A DNA stretch of 64,000 bases from Petrosia ficiformis (GCA_947044365.1 OX345637.1:11094076-11158075); one strand, 5' to 3'; counted from the first letter of the stretch, positions 47,456 to 60,113 are shown. A program made the numbers and translations. The notes: generated by a model from the sequence alone, not told the origin.

Positions 47456-49377
47456 ATGTGAAGATTTTGGCCACTCGCCGGTTCTCTACCATAACGACAG
47501 TCTTTGGCCATCTAGAAGATGTAGGTAGTCATAAAAACACTAGATATGATCAGGTATGTGTGTATTAAAACCTATCTGTATATATTACCAGAGATTTCAG
47601 GTCATCACTTGCAATTGAAATGTATGGGCGGCTATTTTTTTCCGTGCCATCCCTACATAGAGAGTACTACCGTACTCTCTGTTACAGTTTGCATGCACTG
47701 ATAAAGCAATAAAGTGTTATTACAAAATGATATAACATACTTACACAATACATTTTATGGCTATATGCATTGAAGTAGTGTTGCTTTAGTATGACAATAA
47801 TGACCACTGATTATAGGTTAGTAGTTATAATTATAAACTAAAAAAAACACTAAAACTGGTTTTAAATAACCGACCAATGCCCTTATATATAGTTATTATT
47901 ACAGTATACAGACCTGATAATTATTAAATTTTAGTTATAGTTATATAAAAACACTACACTAGCAGGTCTTTACATATCAGTATGCATTGGTAGACCTCGT
48001 TATAGAAACACCATACAGAAGTAGAGCCATAATTATGTATTTATGCAGATTTACAAATGCTATACATAGAGCATTATTATTAAAAAACACACAGGGAAAC
48101 AGGATTGTATGTATTTTCAATTATTCCAGACATACTGATGCACTAAAGCAGACTTACATATGCATTGAAGCTACACAATAAAGTATTACTATAAAAACAG
48201 TTGTAACATCATTTTAAAATACAGGAAACAGGATTGTCTAACATAATTGGAGACATACTGGCACCATGAAGTTACCCAATAACACAATTGTTACAGACAA
48301 TAGATAAACACATGCACTGTAAAAAAAAAAGGTATTGACTATTTCAACCCAGCAGTTAGACAGCCAATTATATTATTTTCTACAGTATTATACTTCTAGG
48401 AACGTTCTTCACTTGCACTCCAAATGAAAGGGTTAATAGGAGGGGTGGCTCCCAAACTATAATTGATACCTAGTGTCCCTTTGACTCCCTTGTGTTTATA
48501 AACGTACATGTATATGAATATCATGGGACTATTGTGAGACTAACAAAATTCCATTGTTTGATAAATGAAATTTAACTTGTGAAATATTCGGAACACAGTA
48601 AATATGCACCACATTAGTGGCCATTGAAAATCCCTCGGATCCTTTCTATCCTCACATGACATGTACTTGTTTAAACTGCTTTTAATAAAAATAGTGTGCT
48701 TTGCTTTTTAGTTATGATAAACAATACACACATAAATATGTCTTTCTTGGTCTATAAAATATATTTATGTTTGTATGTATGTGTGTATGTATGTATGTAT
48801 GCATGTATGCATGTATGTATGTATGTATGCATGTATGTATGTATGTAGCAGCCTGAATAATATATAGCAGTCTTATATGTTAACCCTTGTCAGACCTATG
48901 TTATTATAATCTTGTTATACACATGTCTAATGTCTCTCATATGAATTTAAGCAATCTGCCATTGAACGCACTAGATATTTTCAATAGCTGTGTTAAGTAT
49001 TTAGCAAAATTGAAACATATCAGCAAAACTAATTAATATTATATTATGCATGGTTTGCATGTCTTACTATGTGTGATGGTATACCAGCACTGGAGTCTGA
49101 GAAAATACATAATACTTTAGTTATTCAATTCATGATCCAATATCTCAGTAATCTGCTGTTTGTGTACAGGAAGACAGAAACATCTGTTTTGCAGCTGTAG
49201 TTATATTCATAGTATATTTATATTTGTATACTGTACCATTTGAACATAATAGGGTTTCACCATCCATTGAAAAAAATGATTTGTTTTCTACAGTAATAAG
49301 CAAAATTTTACAAACTAAACTAAATGTAGACTGGCTAACTGAAAAAAAAAAGCCTAAAAACATGATTGCTTTTAAAA
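47456..49377. repeat. Multi-copy flank repeat (copy 3 of 3) and 3' flank of PxE
   Basis: 47690-48960 matches 26235-27730 and 42940-44095. It includes a (TATG)n microsatellite at 48773-48846. 48965-49377 matches the 3' flank of PxD (27975-28371), but the peroxidase relic found at 27835-27965 is missing here. No gene seen. Confidence 0.8.
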
Positions 49378-52271
49378 TTAATTAATAAACTTGTTCATCC
49401 TAATGAACAGACTAGGAGGAGCTGTAGTCATTGAGTCAGGACTGTTGAGAGTTTCTGATGGTTGGGCATCTCCCTTGTCTTCTATAGTCACCCTGTCTTT
49501 CAGTTTTGCTCCTTCTGAGCAGGTCCAGATGATACTTGCAGTCTTAGCTGCTTTACACTTGTCCAGCGAATCATAGAGATCATCTTTAGTGACCTTGGAA
49601 CTGAAGAACGAGGCAGATTCATCTTGAACTTTCTCATGGGAGATCGTAGAGGTGAATTTACAAGAGTTTAAATCTCTTAGATTTGGGAACACATATGCGG
49701 CAACACGTGCAGAGTCAGTTGCACTAGGCACAGGTAAACAGCTCTCAGACCTTGTATTGGTATAAACTCTTGAAGGAGATTCACCATCACGACGTACAGC
49801 TACACTCACCAATTTACCAGGTTTAAGTATACTTTTTGGAGCAGACACCTTGATGTAGGAAGTATTCACTTTCCAAGGAGTTGGATCAAATGCTGGAATT
49901 TGAGAGCAAGGTACACGAGTTTGGTTGCTTAAGAAAGAATCGGGTTGTATTGTAGTGATATTGTCACCATTATCACAAATTACACGGGATAGTGTAGTTG
50001 CTTCAATCTGATTTCTTTGGTCTGTAGTGAAGGTATTTGGATTTTCGTAGTAGAACCTGTCACCATCACGAAGATTCTTAAATGTCAGTGCGAATAGGCA
50101 GGCAAATGTAGGACCAATTAGACCATCTGGTAGGCGAACCTCAGCCAGACCACCAATGAACAAATCTAAAGATTCAACACTTCCATAAATTCTCATTATG
50201 TTATCAACTGTTGATGGATTAGAGAATTGAGCATCTGGCAAAAATGGGAAACGCTGCTTACAATAGTTTTTCCAATTATTATAAGGTAATATTCCATGTT
50301 CTCGAGCTCTTTGTAAATTGAGGGATGCTAAATCCATGCCAGACTGGTCACCAGTTGGAGGCTTGAAAAGCTCAGTCGTGATAACATAGTTAAGATACTC
50401 ATCTATCTTCAGAGAATCACTGGTTATCATACCTCTTAGCAGTGGATCTGTACCTCCACTCTCATTTAACTGAGGAGGGTTGAAAAACATATCAACAAGA
50501 TTCAGAGTTGGCATAACAGGCGTATAATCTGGACCAAGGCGATCAAAGGTTGGACGAATGAGACTATGCCCATATCGATAAGCTGCAGCATCGAAGTTGC
50601 TAGTTATCTGTGCATCGAGGCTTTCGTCATAAGACTCATAATTTCCAATCAACAGGTCAAAATAGGTTTGAGTGAAGATTTTTGGAAGGTAATCTTTGTA
50701 CGCAATTTTCTGTATCATAGAGCCAACAATTTTTCGAGTTTCTTGAAATATGGTCTCGTCATCCCAATCTGGATTCAGGTTCTGAAGCAGAGGTGCTATA
50801 CGATTATGTTGTCTCAACCAGATTATGTGTAAAATAGTAAGTGTAGTCTGATCGTTGCAACGAACATCACCACACAAGAAGCAAGTTTGATTGAACATGC
50901 ATTGGACATAGTCACACGAATCACCTTCACAGTCCGTATCATAAGGTAGAATTTCTTTTGTTCCAGGGAAAAGAGGAGGACTGGATTTTAGTAGACCATT
51001 CTGAAATGTTCGCAGACGATTGGCATTATTCCTGGTTGAGGCATACACAGTTGAAGCATCAAGATATGAAGTAACGTCATTCAGCTGCTGACGAGGTGGC
51101 ATCTGGCCAGGAGGATCATAAACACATTCAGATGCAGTTCTACGCAATGGCAAACAATCAGCATTTTGAGGTGTACCTAATCCAAAATATGTGTCATTAC
51201 CGGAAACACGAATTGGGTCACAAACATCAGTAAAGTCACAATGATTACAGGGGGGTGCTGCACTGTCACTAGTGTCAGGCCCCATGTTAATATCATGATC
51301 TACAAACTGTGCAAATTGCATTAGTATATGAGTATAGGGATATTCGCTGGGCTCTTTGTCAAGTATAATTTGCCAACTTGTGTATCGAGAGCTTGGAAGA
51401 GGAGGCTGAAAATTAATACAAGTTGAGGATTCTGCAACTGCAGTACTATGAAACGAGGTTGTTGGATCACAACCATCTTCACTTGTGCAGTATTCAGTGC
51501 CACTAGATGTGCAGTTTACGATAGCTTGTGAGTAGCCTCGAGGTACACTAACTCCATCTTCATAAGCAGCAGGAAGAATGCGTCGAAAAGGAGTAGTAGT
51601 AGCACCATATGTTGGGTTTTTCAAGTTGTTACAGACTCCATCAAATGTACGATAATTGTTAACATTCAACTCTTTGGAGCAATCACGTGGTGGGGTAGCA
51701 TTAAGACATCCTGTCATATCATATAGCTGTTCAAGTTCATCACTGGTAAGAAGATTTCCTGGACGACGATATAAATAATCCACTTGCACACCTGCATCAG
51801 GTGATTTACGCTGCTGTAGCTCAAGGAGTTTCCTCTCTGCTATACGAACCATGTCCTCAAATTGTAGACGAGCTTTTGCTTTCAGAGTAGCTCTAGATGA
51901 AGGACGCCGAAAGTGTTTTGCAAGGTCAAAAGGAGTAGGAAGTCTTCCAGCTTTTTCAGCAACGTATTGTGCTGCTATAGCTTCTTTTGCTTGAGTATTT
52001 TCCAGAGCCTTAGCTATAGCATCGCTAATGATATCTCTGCGTTCTAATGGATTTAAAATGGAACAGACAGTTATTAAAAATTACAAAGAAATAAGAATAT
52101 TACAAGATATTAAACATAGCTATAACTGTATGTATTTTCAATGCACATTAGGTTGCTTGCGCAACACATTGACATATTCGTATATACTTAGATACCTTTA
52201 GGTGTTGCAAAATCAGATGCAAGAGTTGCAGTAGTTACCAGAAGAACCAGAAAACATGTTACACCCTGCAT
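49378..52271 (-). CDS. PxE: secreted animal haem peroxidase, 913 aa, two exons
   Basis: Exon 1 is 52271-52196, exon 2 is 52043-49378, intron 152 bp. Signal peptide MQGVTCFLVLLVTTATLAS, same as PxD. Distal DHD at 274-276 (QFVDHDINMG), calcium loop TSYLDAS, Arg420 in GDVRCNDQ with Asp423, proximal His518, and the unrecognised C-terminal tail. The tail and last part of the catalytic domain are almost identical to PxD. The first third has features otherwise seen in PxC (ILPAAYEDG, SGNDTYFG, PPGQMPP) and PxB (QNADCLPL), a mosaic pattern. The segment GPDTSDSAAPPCNHC next to the active site differs most from the other copies. All family catalytic residues other than the Glu are present. Confidence 0.93.
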
Positions 52272-52326
52272 GTTGCAAGTGTAAAAGAAAGCAGACAACT
52301 GGATAATCTGTCTGGACCAATAAACA

Positions 52327-52373
52327 GTTTATATATCTTCTGAGAGCAGGAAGCTGGTTTTGTGTAATCATGA
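52327..52373 (-). promoter_or_regulatory. PxE core promoter
   Basis: ATATATAAAC (52336-52327), 56 bases before the ATG, with CCAAT on the plus strand between it and the ATG. The sequence is identical or nearly so to the PxD promoter, including the altered upstream block AAAACCAGCTTCCTG. Confidence 0.6.
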
Positions 52374-54719
52374 AAACCTGCAAGTTCATGCAGCTGGCAT
52401 TATATCACATGCTTTGTGAAATGAGTGAGTCTACATAATTATTATGAGTCATAATGGATGGTCATGATATAACAAGGTAATTAAATACACATATATAGAT
52501 AGATAAATAGATAGTCTAGACAGACTAAATACATACATACATAATTATATACAATCATGCATTCATGTAATACTCACACACATACATACATACATACACA
52601 CATACAAACTGTTTTGTGTATTAGCGCAACTTTGTACTTGCTTGCATGCATGGGCTAATGTATGCTATAGAAATTTGATCTTCTGCAATTCTATACAAAG
52701 ACGAGGTATATTGTAAGTTTATAGCATAATAATATTTTTAAAGTTATATACACACACACAGGTGTTTAGCTGACCTTTGTTTGCACTGCCTTATTCAATT
52801 TATTATTCAAACTAACCTTTGCACTGCCCTACTCAATTTACTATTGTTAGCACCTGCCAAAACTGACTTTGCTATTCCAAACAGGTGTCCAAACTGACTA
52901 TTCCATTGCCCTGTTAGGTCATGGTGTCAAAATAACCTCCTATCCCGGTTATAAAGATGGCAGAAAAAAAGAGCCTGGCTTCAACTGTTTCAGCATGTGC
53001 TAATTAAATTTTTTAAATTCCCAGAAGTAGTGTTTAAATTCCCAGATTTCTGTTTTGTCCTGTACACCACCTTGGATATCCTGATCTCGTTCCAAGCCAG
53101 TGTTCTCGTTAGGCCTTTTTGTGGTGGTGTTGCACCACCAATATTACTGTCTGCACCACAAACAGAGGTTCAAATTTTAATTTTGCACCACCAAGCATTG
53201 TTATACCATGAAACCACATGATATTATTACCCAACCTACAAACCACATTGTTTATGAACAATCAAGTAAACTCAACTTTGAAGATAAATTACGTTTATAT
53301 AATTCATTATTTATTTAAAAGCGTGGGTGGGACCACCATATATGAAAATCCTGGCGAGAACACTGTTCCAAACCTTGGCCGTGTTATTGTGTACTACAAA
53401 TCGACACACCCTTTAGTAACCATGTGTATTTCGGAGAAGATTTACAATAAATTTTTATTATAAAAACATCATAAGCCAGATGTAGGGCCATATGCAAACT
53501 TACATATGCATTGAGGAAAACATACATGTACTATTACATCATAGGGAAGTAGGGCCATATGCAATGAAGCAGACTTACATAATACATATATGCAGTGAAG
53601 ACAATAAAGCATCATTATAAAAACATGATAGGGAAGTAGGGCCATGAAGTACACTTACATAATACATATATGCAGTGAAGACAACAAAGCATCATTATAA
53701 AAACATGATAGAGAAGTAGGGCCATGAAGTATACTTACATAATACATACATATATGCAGTGGACAATTAAATTAGTCATCATTATAAAAACACACTAGGG
53801 AAATATGCATTGAAGTAGTGTTGTTATTGCATGATTATAATTTAGTAGTATTATAAACTAAAACAAGTCAAACAATACTAAAAGGGTTTAGTATTAGTCA
53901 ACTGATTAAAATTGGCCAATTTCATTTTAGTTGCTTATAGTTGTTACATAATTAAATTTTAGCTATAGCTATAATCATATAAGTCAAACAACACTACTGG
54001 AAGCAAACTTGCATATATGCATTGAAGCAGAAATAGGGCCAAATACACAAAAAGTGTTCTTATCAAAACAATTTGTATTCCTAACATCATACCCATACGA
54101 AAACATTACCACAGAAACATAATTATGATACATATCCCAATACCACAATTGTTAGTTTTTACGAACAATAGACACATACATTTGTCATTTGAATATATTC
54201 AGGAGTGGATCAATATGAAAAAACGAAGGGTACACGAGTTACTATTTTTATTGACCACCTCCATAATGCACTACTTTAGTTCAATTTTTTTTTAACGTAG
54301 CTCTAAGTAATATATGAGTTGGAGTTGTTACTCTAAGCCTTGCAGCAATTCAAGGGGACATTGTTGGAGTAGTTGTAGATGAAAAAGTTTAAAGTGTTTT
54401 TGTGGGCATGGTCAATATATTCTAAAAATAGTAACTGGTTTAGTGTCTACTTTATAATTAATTACGTGGGAGTTGCATACTCCTACCCTTCGTTTCATTA
54501 ACGTGCTCCTGATACAATTATATTTCTCAGAAAATGTACACTGCAAAAATGTTAAAAGAACTGTATAATTACGTTAAATAGTGCAAATTAAATTTTAAAT
54601 TTATGACTGCATAACTAGTTAATACACCAGCTGTACAGAAGTGGAGCGGAACTCTTGTCACAATTGTGAAGGTTGATTGACATCCTAATTATTATTGACA
54701 GAATTGCAGACAATTATAT
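52374..54719. repeat. Upstream flank of PxE, near-identical to that of PxD
   Basis: No gene seen. 52276-54190 matches 31290-33480. Its 80-bp tandem array (53480-53822) is about half as long as in the PxD copy and lacks the hairpin part. It contains the hAT MITE 53098-53365. Confidence 0.85.
53098..53365. mobile_element. hAT-type MITE in the PxE flank (duplicate of 32112-32377)
   Basis: Same element at the same site as in the PxD flank, with the same ends and the same TTCCAAGC / TTCCAAAC flanks. It was therefore inserted before the PxD/PxE duplication. Confidence 0.85.
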
Positions 54720-54728
54720 AGTTATATA

Positions 54729-54789
54729 TAGTCTGGCAGCGCGCCCACTTTGCATTCCTTGTTTGCAAAGTGGGCGCGCCGCCAGACTA
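54729..54789. mobile_element. 61-bp foldback element with perfect 9-bp duplication
   Basis: Almost a complete palindrome: TAGTCTGGC(A/G)GCGCGCC and so on, to a 9-bp centre, then back. Flanked by AGTTATATA (54720-54728 and 54790-54798). It begins TAGTCT like the elements at 46474 and 60264 and has the same duplication length. Confidence 0.88.
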
Positions 54790-54934
54790 AGTTATATAAT
54801 TATAATTATTTCTGGGGTGAGCCTGTATGAGCGAGTCCAATAAAGTAGTGGGTAGAAAAACAGTTTTGTGGTATTATCACATCAGTAATAATCTGATATG
54901 TGACTAGTGACCCAATTAGCACAAAAATGTTTAA

Positions 54935-55601
54935 TTAAGGTGGTAGTAGGAGTGGGCAGATGCGACTGCAATCAGTTTCAAAACGGAATATTATATAATA
55001 TGACACTAACCTGGTGTAATACCAACCTTCATATCTTCTGATAATCTTCATATTGTCCTGTAAGTGAGGAAATGTATGAATCGCAATAAGTACAAATCCA
55101 CGCCCACCAAACATGGCGCGCACCAAGTAAAATGCATTTTGAGAAAACAAATAGAGCCATTTTCTGAAAATTCATTTTACTTTTATAGTTACAAGAGGCT
55201 GAATTCTGTAACATTTCAGTGAAACCATAAAATTTACCTTTCTAGGCACTATCAAACTCCGATCTTTCTCAGAGAGCAACTACAGTTACCCTGCCAGGGT
55301 TTACTCTAACAGGCTGAATTCTGTAGCGTTTCAGTGAAACCATAAAATTTACCTTTCTAGGCACTATCAAACTCCGATCTTTCTCAGAGAGCGACTACAG
55401 TTACCCTGCCAGGGTTTCCCACCCACCGCCCCCTCCACCACCTATCGGGGAAAACATTTAGGCCCAATAAATTAATTATACTCCCGGGTGGGTGTGTCTT
55501 CCAACAATACAGATTGGAACCAGATTGTATGCAGCAAGAAGTTTGCAAGACTAGACACTGATTGGAGTGGCATCCGCCCACGGAAAAGACTACAACCTTA
55601 A
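54935..55601. mobile_element. TTAA-flanked MITE, copy 3, with internal tandem duplication
   Basis: Flanked by TTAA (54935-54938 and 55598-55601). An internal segment of about 125 bp, including AAATTTACCTTTCTAGGCAC, occurs twice in tandem (about 55200-55430). The homologous PxC flank has a single TTAA at this position (16457-16460) and no element. Confidence 0.85.
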
Positions 55602-57311
55602 CATAGAGCTATTCATACAAATAATTATTCAATGATACACATACACAAGTATTCCACCTATAATTGTAGACGGTGGTTTGGCAGGGCCAGTACTAAGTCC
55701 AGTGGTAATAACAAACATAAAAATGTGTGAAAAAGACTGACAAAAAATCATTGCACTTTTGAAGTATCTCAAAATGGTACTGTACAAGGGCGGATCTAAA
55801 GCCTACCCTGAGATTCTAAATTTAAATACAGCTGAGATCACTTCTAGCGCCGCCATAATTATTAATTACCACACCCTTCATGAAATTTAATTAGCAAAAA
55901 TTTCAGCACGCTGCGCATGCCATTTTCTTTAAAGCTCAGGGTACACCCTTAGTACTAGTACTGCACATATAGTAGCTCTTCCCTTTCCATAAGCAAACAA
56001 AAAAGTAGAACTTATTCTGGATCAAGAAGTAAAGTTTCCTCAGGATTATTAGTATACTAAAACACCTTTGGGTCAATATGGCCCAGATTAGTGCCTGTTG
56101 TATACCAATGAACACCCCTTGTATCTTTCCCTTAATTAAACAAGTAATAGTAAATGTCATAAAATTAATGAATCACACCAAGTGATTGATTGTGGCAAGT
56201 GGTCGTTTAGGTACATAGCAAAAATAAATTATTGGTTAGTACGGCTACCTGGCATACAGGTTGTTATAAAAATGGGTTAGTACCACCTTTGTGTAAGCAC
56301 CCATCCCACTATTTTAATAATACAATCCAAAATGAACATTATTCAACGAATGCTACAACCTCTATGACTTGCTGGCCCCATTTCTTTATAATAGGGGTGA
56401 GCCCACATTTATCAGGTAGGTAAAGGTTTGCATTATATGTATATACATGGTACATATTCTTTTTATAGGCATTTGTGAATTTCAAAATTAGTCTCATTTT
56501 GAGCTACACCCATGACGTGAGAAGTGTTTGATGGCATTCTAGCAATTTCTTGACTCAGCATAAGTCATGTGATTATGTAGTGCAGAACACGTGATCATTT
56601 AAAATTGTATGCTACCATTGCCTGCCAACAGTGAAAACAGTGGTTACTTTCTCGTACTTGCTCCCAGTCACTGGGTATCAAATAGCAATGGTAGACTTGC
56701 TGGTATATAACATACACTGTAAAAACTGATTGATTGTTTTAACCAAATGATTGGTAACATGAGTTTCTAATAATTGCTGAGCGCCTTAGTGCAAGGCACA
56801 TAATCGTGCAGTGCAGAGGTTGAAGCTGAGCTAGCGTATTATATATATATTATACCTATATATATATAAATAATATCATATACATATTGTCTGAGCATGA
56901 TTTTAGTATCTATGGCTTTCTTACAAGGTCTTCTGTCTAACTCAAGTGACTATTGGAGTTAGAGTGAATGTAGTCTTGCTAGGCAGAGTGGTAGACCCTC
57001 CAACCGCAAACGAGGGGAGGGTCTGGTAGCATAGGCGGATCAGCCACGTGTATATATAACTGTGGCATGGCTTCTGGAATCTGGAATCTGGAATCAAGCT
57101 AGATAAGGAGAGGAGACGTTCTCGTTTTGAAAATTTAAGGCGCTCTGAGCGCTAGGCTGTTTCTCAGAGTCTTCATGAAGAGAGTTCTGATGTTAATACA
57201 ACAATTAATCCCCTCTGTTGTTGTATTTCATGTATTTTACAAATTGTCTATGCAAGTAAGCTTAACAGTTAAACTTAGCAGTTTCATTAATTAATAAAGT
57301 TAACATATATC
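55602..57311. repeat. Distal PxE flank, partly an inverted copy of 15590-16440
   Basis: 55960-56400 is the inverse of about 15900-16270 (shared TTCTGGATCAAGAAGTA). No gene seen. A CACTGTAAAAACTGATTG end at 56715 may be one end of a CACTG-type element; a possible opposite end (TTTACAGTG) is at 58351-58359, but flanking bases do not match. A triplicated CTGGAAT phrase lies near 57071-57093. Confidence 0.6.
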
Positions 57312-57921
57312 AAGGTTGTACTAGGGGGAGGGGTAGATGAAACTCCAATCAGTGTCTACTAGTCTTGCCAGCTTCTTGCTGCATACAATCTGGTTCCATT
57401 CTGTATTTTTTGGAAGCCACACCCACCCGGGGGTATAATTATTGGGTCTAAATGTTTTCACTGATAGTTTATTTTCAGAGCTAAAGCTAAACACACCCTA
57501 CGAGTGGTGGGTGGGAAACCCTGGCAGGGTAACTGTAGTTGCTCGAGAAAAAGATCGGAGTTTGATAGTGCCTAGAAACTTAAATTTTATGGTTTCACTG
57601 AAAAGCTACAGAATTCAGCTTTCTTCAGCCTCTTGTAACTATAAAAGTAAAATGAATTTTCAGAAAACGACTTAATTCGTTTTTTCAAAATGTGTTGTAC
57701 TTAGTGCACGCCATGATTGGTGAGCGTGGCTTTCGTGGTTTTGTACTTATGTGCGTTTGGAAAAATGGAGATTTTAGCCTGTTTTCCTCACTTACAGGCC
57801 AATATAAAGCTAATCAGAAGATATGAAGGTTTGTATTACACCAGGTTAGTGTCATATTATATAATATTCCATTTTGAAACTGATTGGAGTTGCATCTGCC
57901 CACTCTCTAGTTCCACCTTAA
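57312..57921. mobile_element. TTAA-flanked MITE, copy 4
   Basis: Starts CAAGGTTGTACTAGGGG, with TCAA instead of TTAA at the left border, and ends CCACCTTAA. The interior matches copy 1 in direct orientation. The left border has probably mutated. Confidence 0.75.
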
Positions 57922-59513
57922 TATGTTCACTCTCTAAGCTAATTATACATACTTTATGTGTGCGAGGCTAATCTGCATATATATGTATGCCTAGTTATAT
58001 ATATTAATAATGAAGCATCTATAGGAACACAGGGAGCCAATATTATCATGTTTTTAATGGAAAACAATTTGTACTTTCCATTATAAACATAATTATTATG
58101 TTCCTAATGGGAAATTACAGATGTACCATCCATTAGGAACATAATACTTCTGTAATAAACATGTTTATTATGTTTCTAATGCAAAGTACAAGTGTACTAT
58201 CCAATTAGCAACATAGTAATTGTTCTTGTTTTCTGTTATATATATATAAACATAATTATGTTCCTAATGGAAAGTGCAGCATTGTAATAGATATGAAACG
58301 CAGATGCAACTGATATAACCAAACCAATTGGTTGAAACAACCACTAATTCTTTACAGTGCAGGCTCTTTTCTGAGTTGGTAATTTAACAAAAATATTTTT
58401 CCGACTAACAAACCTTTTGAAACATTCATCCTGTGCGATATAGTGTAGATGTACTTTCATAGTTTTGATTTGCAATGCATTAAAGGATGGTAGCCATCAG
58501 TGACGAACAACATATCTTTAATCATTAGGACAACATTTTCACACACAGATCACACATCTAATATTATGATATTTGTCTATTATTTGATGATGTTACAGTA
58601 TACTTGAATTTGATTGATGTGCAGGATTCTCTGCATACTGAGTAAGTACAACCAAAATGTCATAACATAGGCTCTTTTCTGAGTTGGTAAATTAGCGAAT
58701 AAATTATAATATTATATGCATACAGAGAGAGACAGCGCTGAGCTTCTCAAATTCTTTTGGGCTGCATTTGTTAGCAACTGAGCAAAACACAACTGTATAG
58801 ACAGTTGTAAAAACAATAGCATAAGAGACTGCCAGTACACAACCTTATTGGACATGTGTCAGTGTGAAACAGCCTTTTAAATCTCAAAAATGCAAGCTAC
58901 CACCATCACCATGGAATTACATATCTGCTCAGTGCTAACGCTCGCTTTCAATGCCCTGCATTCATTATTATTTTGTATTGCAGCTGTTTAAATTAGATAC
59001 CTGCAATAGCCTGCTTCAAGTAATTACAATTGATTCAAAGTATTGTTATAGCACCACCAGGGGTGTGGAAACATTGAGCCAACTACCACACATTTTGGCC
59101 TATTTTCATCACTCTTATCCTGCTCCTCATATACTTTGTGTGCAGTTTAGTTTCAATTTACCAGACATACACTAGATTTATCAGACAATTTCCAGCATGA
59201 CTGGCTGTTTCCACACCACTGATATACATATCCTGTGTGATAAATTAAAGTCTTATTTATATATATATATATTCCCTTGCATCTCAGTGTAGTAACAAAC
59301 TGATTATGAACCAGATTATTCTTAGATCAAAGCAGCTATTTCATGAAGGATAATATAACATGTTTTAGACTTGAGTCAATCACGGCGAAAATGACACCTT
59401 TTATGAATAATTAATTACACTCGCCTAGCGCTCATTTGGTTCGCGATGCATCAACCTCTAGCGCTCAGCTCGCGCGATCGCGCCCCATGCCCAATCATTA
59501 ATATGCATATAAA
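57922..59513. other. Intergenic with decayed elements, no host gene seen
   Basis: 58040-58270 contains several copies of ATTATGTTCCTAATGGAAA and its inverse, a small repeat also present at 2195-2290. 59058-59221 has inverted ends (CAGGGGTGTGGAAAC and GTTTCCACACCACTG) resembling a hAT-type element of 164 bp, but without matching flanks. 59410-59490 is locally GC-rich. Confidence 0.5.
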
Positions 59514-60113
59514 TTGTCAAGGAACCTTTTTCATGATGACCACCATTCTTGGTATAAATCCCTTAGGTCTGTCATGTCTGCTCATGGCTTGGAGCAAGCT
59601 ATGTTGTGCCCTGATGTTGCTATGTGTATCTTTCCAACTGTGGTTCAGGAATCTTTTATGGCTGAATGGGGGTTGGATTTAAGCCGTCCTCTAGCAAAAA
59701 AGGGTGATGATGAAAACAAGTTACGTACCTATCGTTTATTTAAAGATTCTTTCCATTTTGAAAATTATCTGGACAACATTAAAATTAAGAAACATCGGGT
59801 AGCACTTACTAGATTTAGGCTCAGTTGCCATAATTTACAAATTGAAGCTGGAAGACACCATATACCTAAAATTCCTTATGATAGACGTTTATGTGACGAA
59901 TGTGGAGTCATCCAGGATGAAATCCATGCTCTGTTGTTTTGTCGTCTCTATTCTGAGTATAGGGAGGGTTTCATGAAAGTCTTTCATGAACAAACTATTG
60001 ATGTGTTTCAAAATATTTCGTCTACTTTATTGTTTAGATTTATAATGAATTGTGAGGATCCTAAAGTACAACGTGCTTTAGGAGCATTTGTTTACCATAT
60101 TCTTAAAGTTTAA
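59514..60113 (+). CDS. LINE ORF2 C-terminal fragment, 199 aa
   Basis: An open frame ending in TAA. Residues about 70-100 (LRTYRLFKDSF, IKKHRVALTRFRLSCHNL) and a zinc-binding-like segment, CDECGVIQDEIHALLFC (about 133-149), are of the type found after the reverse transcriptase domain in non-LTR retrotransposons. No RT catalytic motif is present because the 5' part is missing. The intact frame suggests a recent insertion, or a 5'-truncated copy. It is followed by sequence without a clear poly(A) tail. Confidence 0.7.
   Translation: MSRNLFHDDHHSWYKSLRSVMSAHGLEQAMLCPDVAMCIFPTVVQESFMAEWGLDLSRPLAKKGDDENKLRTYRLFKDSFHFENYLDNIKIKKHRVALTRFRLSCHNLQIEAGRHHIPKIPYDRRLCDECGVIQDEIHALLFCRLYSEYREGFMKVFHEQTIDVFQNISSTLLFRFIMNCEDPKVQRALGAFVYHILKV

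Noticed and set aside
56715..58359. Possible CACTG-type element spanning a TTAA MITE
   Set aside because: The two ends look right (CACTGTAAAAAC and TTTACAGTG) but flanking bases differ and the extended ends do not pair well enough to call one element.
59058..59221. 164-bp hAT-like element
   Set aside because: Inverted ends are present but the 8-bp flanks (AGCACCAC and ATATACAT) do not match; noted only within the intergenic entry.
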